From positions 1 through 8,250 of the forward strand of contig JAUPWC010000110.1 in the NCBI GenBank assembly GCA_030916665.1: a stretch of 8,250 nt of DNA. Direction: 5' to 3'. Position 1 is the first letter of the stretch. Every line of letters begins with the position of its first letter. The stretch comes from Verrucomicrobiota bacterium (GTDB taxonomy: Bacteria; Verrucomicrobiota; Verrucomicrobiia; Opitutales; Opitutaceae). Shown here piece by piece: positions 6,144 through 8,250 of the stretch. The notes under the pieces were generated by a model. The model saw nothing but the letters and a program-made list of their open reading frames with translations. It was not told where the DNA came from and did not search any database. The translations under genes were made by a program, and so were the position numbers.

Positions 6144-7397
6144 ATGGAAACCGCTGTATTCTCCTCTCGTCGCGTCGTCGTCACCGGCATGGGCGTCATC
6201 ACGTCTCTCGGCCACAACGTTCCTGATTTTTGGAACAACATCCTGGCCGGCAAGTGCGGCGTGGACCGCGTCTCTCTTTTTGATCCCAAGGACTATAGCT
6301 GCCAGATCGGCGCCGAGGTGCGCGGCTTCGATCCGGCGACGGTGATGGACCCCAAGGAGGTCCGCCGCAACGACCGCTACACCCACTTCGGTTTCTGTGC
6401 GGCCAAGCAGGCCGTGGCCGACGCGAAGCTCGACATGACGAAGGAAGACCTTGACCGGGTCGGCGTCATCATCGGCTCCGGCATCGGCGGAATGTGGACG
6501 ATCGAGACCCAGCACAAGGTGTTGCTCGAAAAAGGTCCGCGCAAGGTCTCGCCGTTCATGATTCCCGCGCTGATCAGCAACATGTGCTCCGGCCTCGTGG
6601 CCATTGAGCTCGGGGCGCGCGGTCCGAATTTTTCCGTCGTGAGCGCCTGCGCCACGGCCACGCACGCGATCGGCGAGTCGTTCCGCATGGTGCGCAGCGG
6701 CGAGGCCGACGTCATGGTGTGCGGCGGGGCGGAGGCCTCGATCACGACACTCGCCTACGCGGGCTTCTGCTCGATGAAGGCCATGAGCACGAACAACGAG
6801 AACCCCCAGAAGGCCAGCCGTCCGTTTGACCTGAATCGCGACGGCTTCATCATGGGCGAAGGCTCGGGCGTGATCGTCATCGAGAGCCTGGAGCACGCGC
6901 AGGCGCGCGGCGCCCACATCTATTGCGAACTCGCGGGCTATGCGGCGACCTGCGACGCGTTCCACATCACGCAGCCCGATCCCGAGGGCAAGGGCCTCTC
7001 CCAGGCCATGTCCCGCGCGCTCAAGGATGCCAAGCTGGCGCCGGAGCAGATCGACTACATCAACGCGCACGGCACCTCCACGCCCTACAACGACAAATTC
7101 GAGACCCTCGCCATCAAGAAGGTTTTCGGCGAGGCGGCGAAGAAGGTGATGGTCAGTTCCACCAAGTCCATGACCGGACACCTGCTTGGTGCTGCCGGCG
7201 GCATCGAGGCTGTCATCAGCGTGAAGACCATCCAGAGCGGCGAAGTGCCGCCGACGATCAATTACGAGACGCCCGATCCCGATTGCGACCTCGACTACGT
7301 GCCCAACGTGAAGCGCAAAGCCGACGTGAAAACTGTTCTGACCAACAACCTCGGCTTCGGCGGGCAGAACGCGGCGTTGGTCTTCCGCAAGGTCTGA
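6144..7397 (+). CDS. fabF: 3-oxoacyl-[acyl-carrier-protein] synthase II FabF
   Basis: 417 aa condensing enzyme that joins malonyl-ACP to acyl-ACP with loss of CO2, extending chains by two carbons. The active-site residues sit at a constant +6 offset from E. coli FabF: C169 in [13 protein letters not shown]309 in [12 protein letters not shown]341 in SSTKSMTGH and H346 in the same motif with LLGAAGG after it. C-H-H with the KAS II-type spacing separates it from FabH (C-H-N). The N-terminus [13 protein letters not shown] and C-terminal [16 protein letters not shown] are typical. The start at 6144 is the first ATG after the acpP hairpin and gives nine residues before VVVTG, a normal length. The leader (ttccacccgctattcacg) has no Shine-Dalgarno site. 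It is the last gene of the reductase-fabG-acpP-fabF run; no clear terminator follows it before the tRNA promoter. Confidence 0.97.
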   Translation: METAVFSSRRVVVTGMGVITSLGHNVPDFWNNILAGKCGVDRVSLFDPKDYSCQIGAEVRGFDPATVMDPKEVRRNDRYTHFGFCAAKQAVADAKLDMTKEDLDRVGVIIGSGIGGMWTIETQHKVLLEKGPRKVSPFMIPALISNMCSGLVAIELGARGPNFSVVSACATATHAIGESFRMVRSGEADVMVCGGAEASITTLAYAGFCSMKAMSTNNENPQKASRPFDLNRDGFIMGEGSGVIVIESLEHAQARGAHIYCELAGYAATCDAFHITQPDPEGKGLSQAMSRALKDAKLAPEQIDYINAHGTSTPYNDKFETLAIKKVFGEAAKKVMVSSTKSMTGHLLGAAGGIEAVISVKTIQSGEVPPTINYETPDPDCDLDYVPNVKRKADVKTVLTNNLGFGGQNAALVFRKV

Positions 7398-7418
7398 GAA
7401 CGCTTCGGCGGCTCGTCC

Positions 7419-7467
7419 GGGAAATTTTCAAATTACCCGTTGACGCGTCCGGAAGCCGTCCTTTTAT
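7419..7467 (+). promoter_or_regulatory. Putative stable-RNA promoter for tRNA-Phe
   Basis: TTGACG (7440-7445) matches a sigma70 -35 box in five of six bases. TTTTAT (7462-7467) is a moderate -10 after a 16-bp spacer. Right upstream of the -35 is an AT-rich segment (aaattttcaaatta, 7422-7435) placed like an UP element. A GC-rich discriminator (ctcgcgctc) follows the -10. These are features of tRNA/rRNA promoters under growth-rate control. The predicted start would give a leader of roughly 10-15 nt before the tRNA at 7487. Confidence 0.5.
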
Positions 7468-7486
7468 CTCGCGCTCTTTCGTTTGG

Positions 7487-7562
<76 letters not shown>

Positions 7563-7569
7563 CTTTCAG

Positions 7570-7609
7570 ATAAGCACTTACGTGATTTTCGGGTAAATGC
7601 TTATTTTTT
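7570..7609 (+). terminator. Rho-independent terminator of tRNA-Phe
   Basis: ATAAGCA (7570-7576) pairs with TGCTTAT (7598-7604). After one mismatch an inner TTAC/GTAA adds 4 bp. The 3' arm runs into a T-tract (7604-7609). This is a textbook intrinsic terminator a few bases after the tRNA CCA. Confidence 0.85.
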
Positions 7610-7610
7610 G

Positions 7611-7630
7611 TCTGTCCGGTTTCTGTCCGG
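7611..7630 (+). repeat. 11-nt tandem repeat of TCTGTCCGG
   Basis: TCTGTCCGG occurs at 7611-7619 and again at 7622-7630, a period of 11 nt, immediately after the tRNA terminator. The units are identical over 9 bases. It resembles a pair of protein-binding sites on one helix face, or a remnant of mobile-element DNA. A related word, TTCTGAAGCCGG, occurs at 7671-7682. Confidence 0.6.
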
Positions 7631-7880
7631 CTTTTGGAGTTCTGCTCAATCGACGAGTTCACGCCCAGAGTTCTGAAGCCGGAGATCGGTTGCACGCCTG
7701 CCTAAAATCCGCAGTAAAGCCCTTTCTATGCGCTCCTGATGCCGCACTGGCCCCGTTCCAGGTTGGGTGTCGTTTTTTGCGCCGTTGCGAAGTGGAGAAC
7801 CTGCCGGACTGAGCGGTAAGAGACCTTGACCCACGAAACCGGTGAGTCAGCGAAGGGCCGCCGCTCGACCTACTGAGTAT
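7631..7880. other. Non-coding stretch without recognised gene
   Basis: Between the tandem repeat and the 53-bp repeats I find no open frame with recognisable protein content on either strand and no RNA gene. Short frames here have no motif, and one leftward frame reads antisense through the tRNA, a common false gene. Base composition is visibly less GC-rich than the upstream genes. The stretch may be eroded accessory DNA. Confidence 0.6.
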
Positions 7881-7933
7881 CAGTCAGAAGGTCTTCACTC
7901 TAGCGCGCCGCTGTCTGTGCAAATACTGAGCAA
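7881..7933 (+). repeat. 53-bp direct repeat, copy 1
   Basis: Aligns without gaps to 8033-8085 with 46 of 53 bases identical. Conserved blocks are AAGGTCTTCACTCT (8036-8054 region in copy 2), CTGTCTGTGCAA and TACTGAGCAA. TACTGAG also appears just before this copy at 7871-7877, 53 nt before its occurrence inside the copy. Confidence 0.85.
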
Positions 7934-8012
7934 AATAGGCGGCTGCAATAGGCGGAATAGAGTGACAGCGGCCCTCATAGGAGAAAATTGTCACTCTACG
8001 CCGCTCTATTCC
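7934..8012. repeat. Complex inverted repeat between the direct repeats
   Basis: TAGAGTGACA (7958-7967) has a perfect inverted partner TGTCACTCTA (7989-7998) with a 21-bp spacer. GGAATAGAG (7954-7962) has a second inverted partner CTCTATTCC (8004-8012). One left arm therefore has two overlapping right-arm partners, which allows two alternative hairpins. AATAGGCGG is also directly repeated at 7934-7942 and 7947-7955. I see no gene here. Confidence 0.8.
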
Positions 8013-8032
8013 ACCTTCCTTGATCAGATTCT

Positions 8033-8085
8033 CAGTCTAAAGGTCTTCACTCTGGGGAGCCTCTGTCTGTGCAACTACTGAGCAA
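8033..8085 (+). repeat. 53-bp direct repeat, copy 2
   Basis: Second copy of the 7881-7933 repeat, 152 bp later, differing at seven positions. The changes are not concentrated at third codon positions in any one frame (three third, three first, one second in the frame starting at the first base), so they do not suggest a conserved protein. Confidence 0.85.
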
Positions 8086-8248
8086 GCGGCAGGCCGATGC
8101 GAGCGATCCGGCCGGACCAGCTATCACGCAGCCCGCGGTCTTCGATCATCCAGCCCACGAAACGCCCCGCGGCCCATGATCTGTAGAACGTCGTTCTGAA
8201 TCCGGCCTGACGACATTCTGAAACCGGCAGTGACGCTGGTGATTTTAG
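8075..8248 (-). other. Open frame entering from the right edge; possible gene 3' end
   Basis: Reading leftward from the edge, one frame is open for 57 codons and stops at TAG (8075-8077). The part from about 8177 to 8086 has GC-rich third positions and reads RFVGWMIEDRGLRDSW and onward, which looks more coding-like than its surroundings. I do not recognise the protein. The right half overlaps IS-end-like repeats and the stop lies inside the 53-bp repeat, so it may be a truncated gene or chance. Confidence 0.2.
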
Positions 8249-8250
8249 AA
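8182..8250 (+). mobile_element. Possible IS21-family end, element continuing past the right edge
   Basis: TTCTGAATCCGGC (8194-8206) and TTCTGAAACCGGC (8216-8228) match in 12 of 13 bases and are spaced 22 nt, two helical turns. Repeated subterminal CTGAA-CCGGC-type sites behind a terminal TG are a feature I associate with IS21-family ends, where they bind the transposase. A TGT lies at 8182-8184, so the body would extend rightward beyond the window. No istA or istB sequence is visible, so this rests on the repeats alone. A 13-bp palindrome AGAACG-T-CGTTCT (8185-8197) overlaps the first repeat. Confidence 0.4.

Noticed and set aside
6135..7181. Minus-strand open frame opposite fabF
   Set aside because: Histidine/Ala/Asp-rich antisense translation; the FabF active site is intact on the plus strand.
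7419..7438. GGGAAATT-TTCA-AATTACCC hairpin as fabF terminator
   Set aside because: It contains a central A-A mismatch and is not followed by a T-tract; it fits better as the AT-rich upstream part of the tRNA promoter.
7842..8081. 79-codon plus-strand frame across the repeat block
   Set aside because: It consists of repeat DNA, has no known motif, no RBS, and the two repeat copies fall in different frames of it; the differences between copies show no coding bias.
7881..8085. CRISPR array
   Set aside because: Only two imperfect repeats with a 99-bp interval full of internal inverted repeats; no regular spacers and no cas genes.

Overview
The window looks like chromosomal DNA of a high-GC Gram-negative bacterium. 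The best guess is Verrucomicrobiota, Opitutaceae-like. This rests on impressions of the protein sequences (an acyl carrier protein with a four-residue insertion, a CysJ-type reductase without a flavodoxin domain) and on the near absence of Shine-Dalgarno sequences. It was not checked against a database.

Layout. Positions 1-3591 hold four minus-strand genes, in transcription order: an RsuA/RluB-type 23S/16S pseudouridine synthase (2815-3591), a secreted SH3-like protein overlapping it by 11 bp (2037-2825), folD (1069-1950), and a cytoplasmic REC-histidine kinase cut by the left edge (1-1004). A terminator-like hairpin lies between the SH3 gene and folD. A 121-bp divergent spacer (3592-3712) separates this block from plus-strand genes: a stand-alone CysJ-like FAD/NADPH reductase (3713-4885), then the fatty-acid synthesis genes fabG (5011-5757), acpP (5797-6057) and fabF (6144-7397). 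FabG reduces 3-oxoacyl chains carried on AcpP, and FabF condenses malonyl-ACP with acyl-ACP, so these three form the core of type II elongation. Two strong RNA hairpins punctuate this cluster: one just before fabG and one between acpP and fabF.

After fabF comes a tRNA-Phe gene (7487-7562) with its own promoter-like region and an intrinsic terminator. From about 7610 to the right edge I see no convincing gene. That stretch is visibly less GC-rich than the genes. It carries an 11-nt tandem repeat, a pair of 53-bp direct repeats flanking a complex inverted repeat, and at the edge a 22-nt-spaced repeat resembling an IS21-family end. It reads as accessory DNA downstream of a tRNA.

The most interesting features are the leader hairpin that engulfs the only good SD/ATG pair near fabG, the uniform lack of Shine-Dalgarno sites with pyrimidine-rich leaders, the acpP/fabF punctuation hairpin, and the repeat block at 7881-8085. 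No clear novel multi-gene system is visible.
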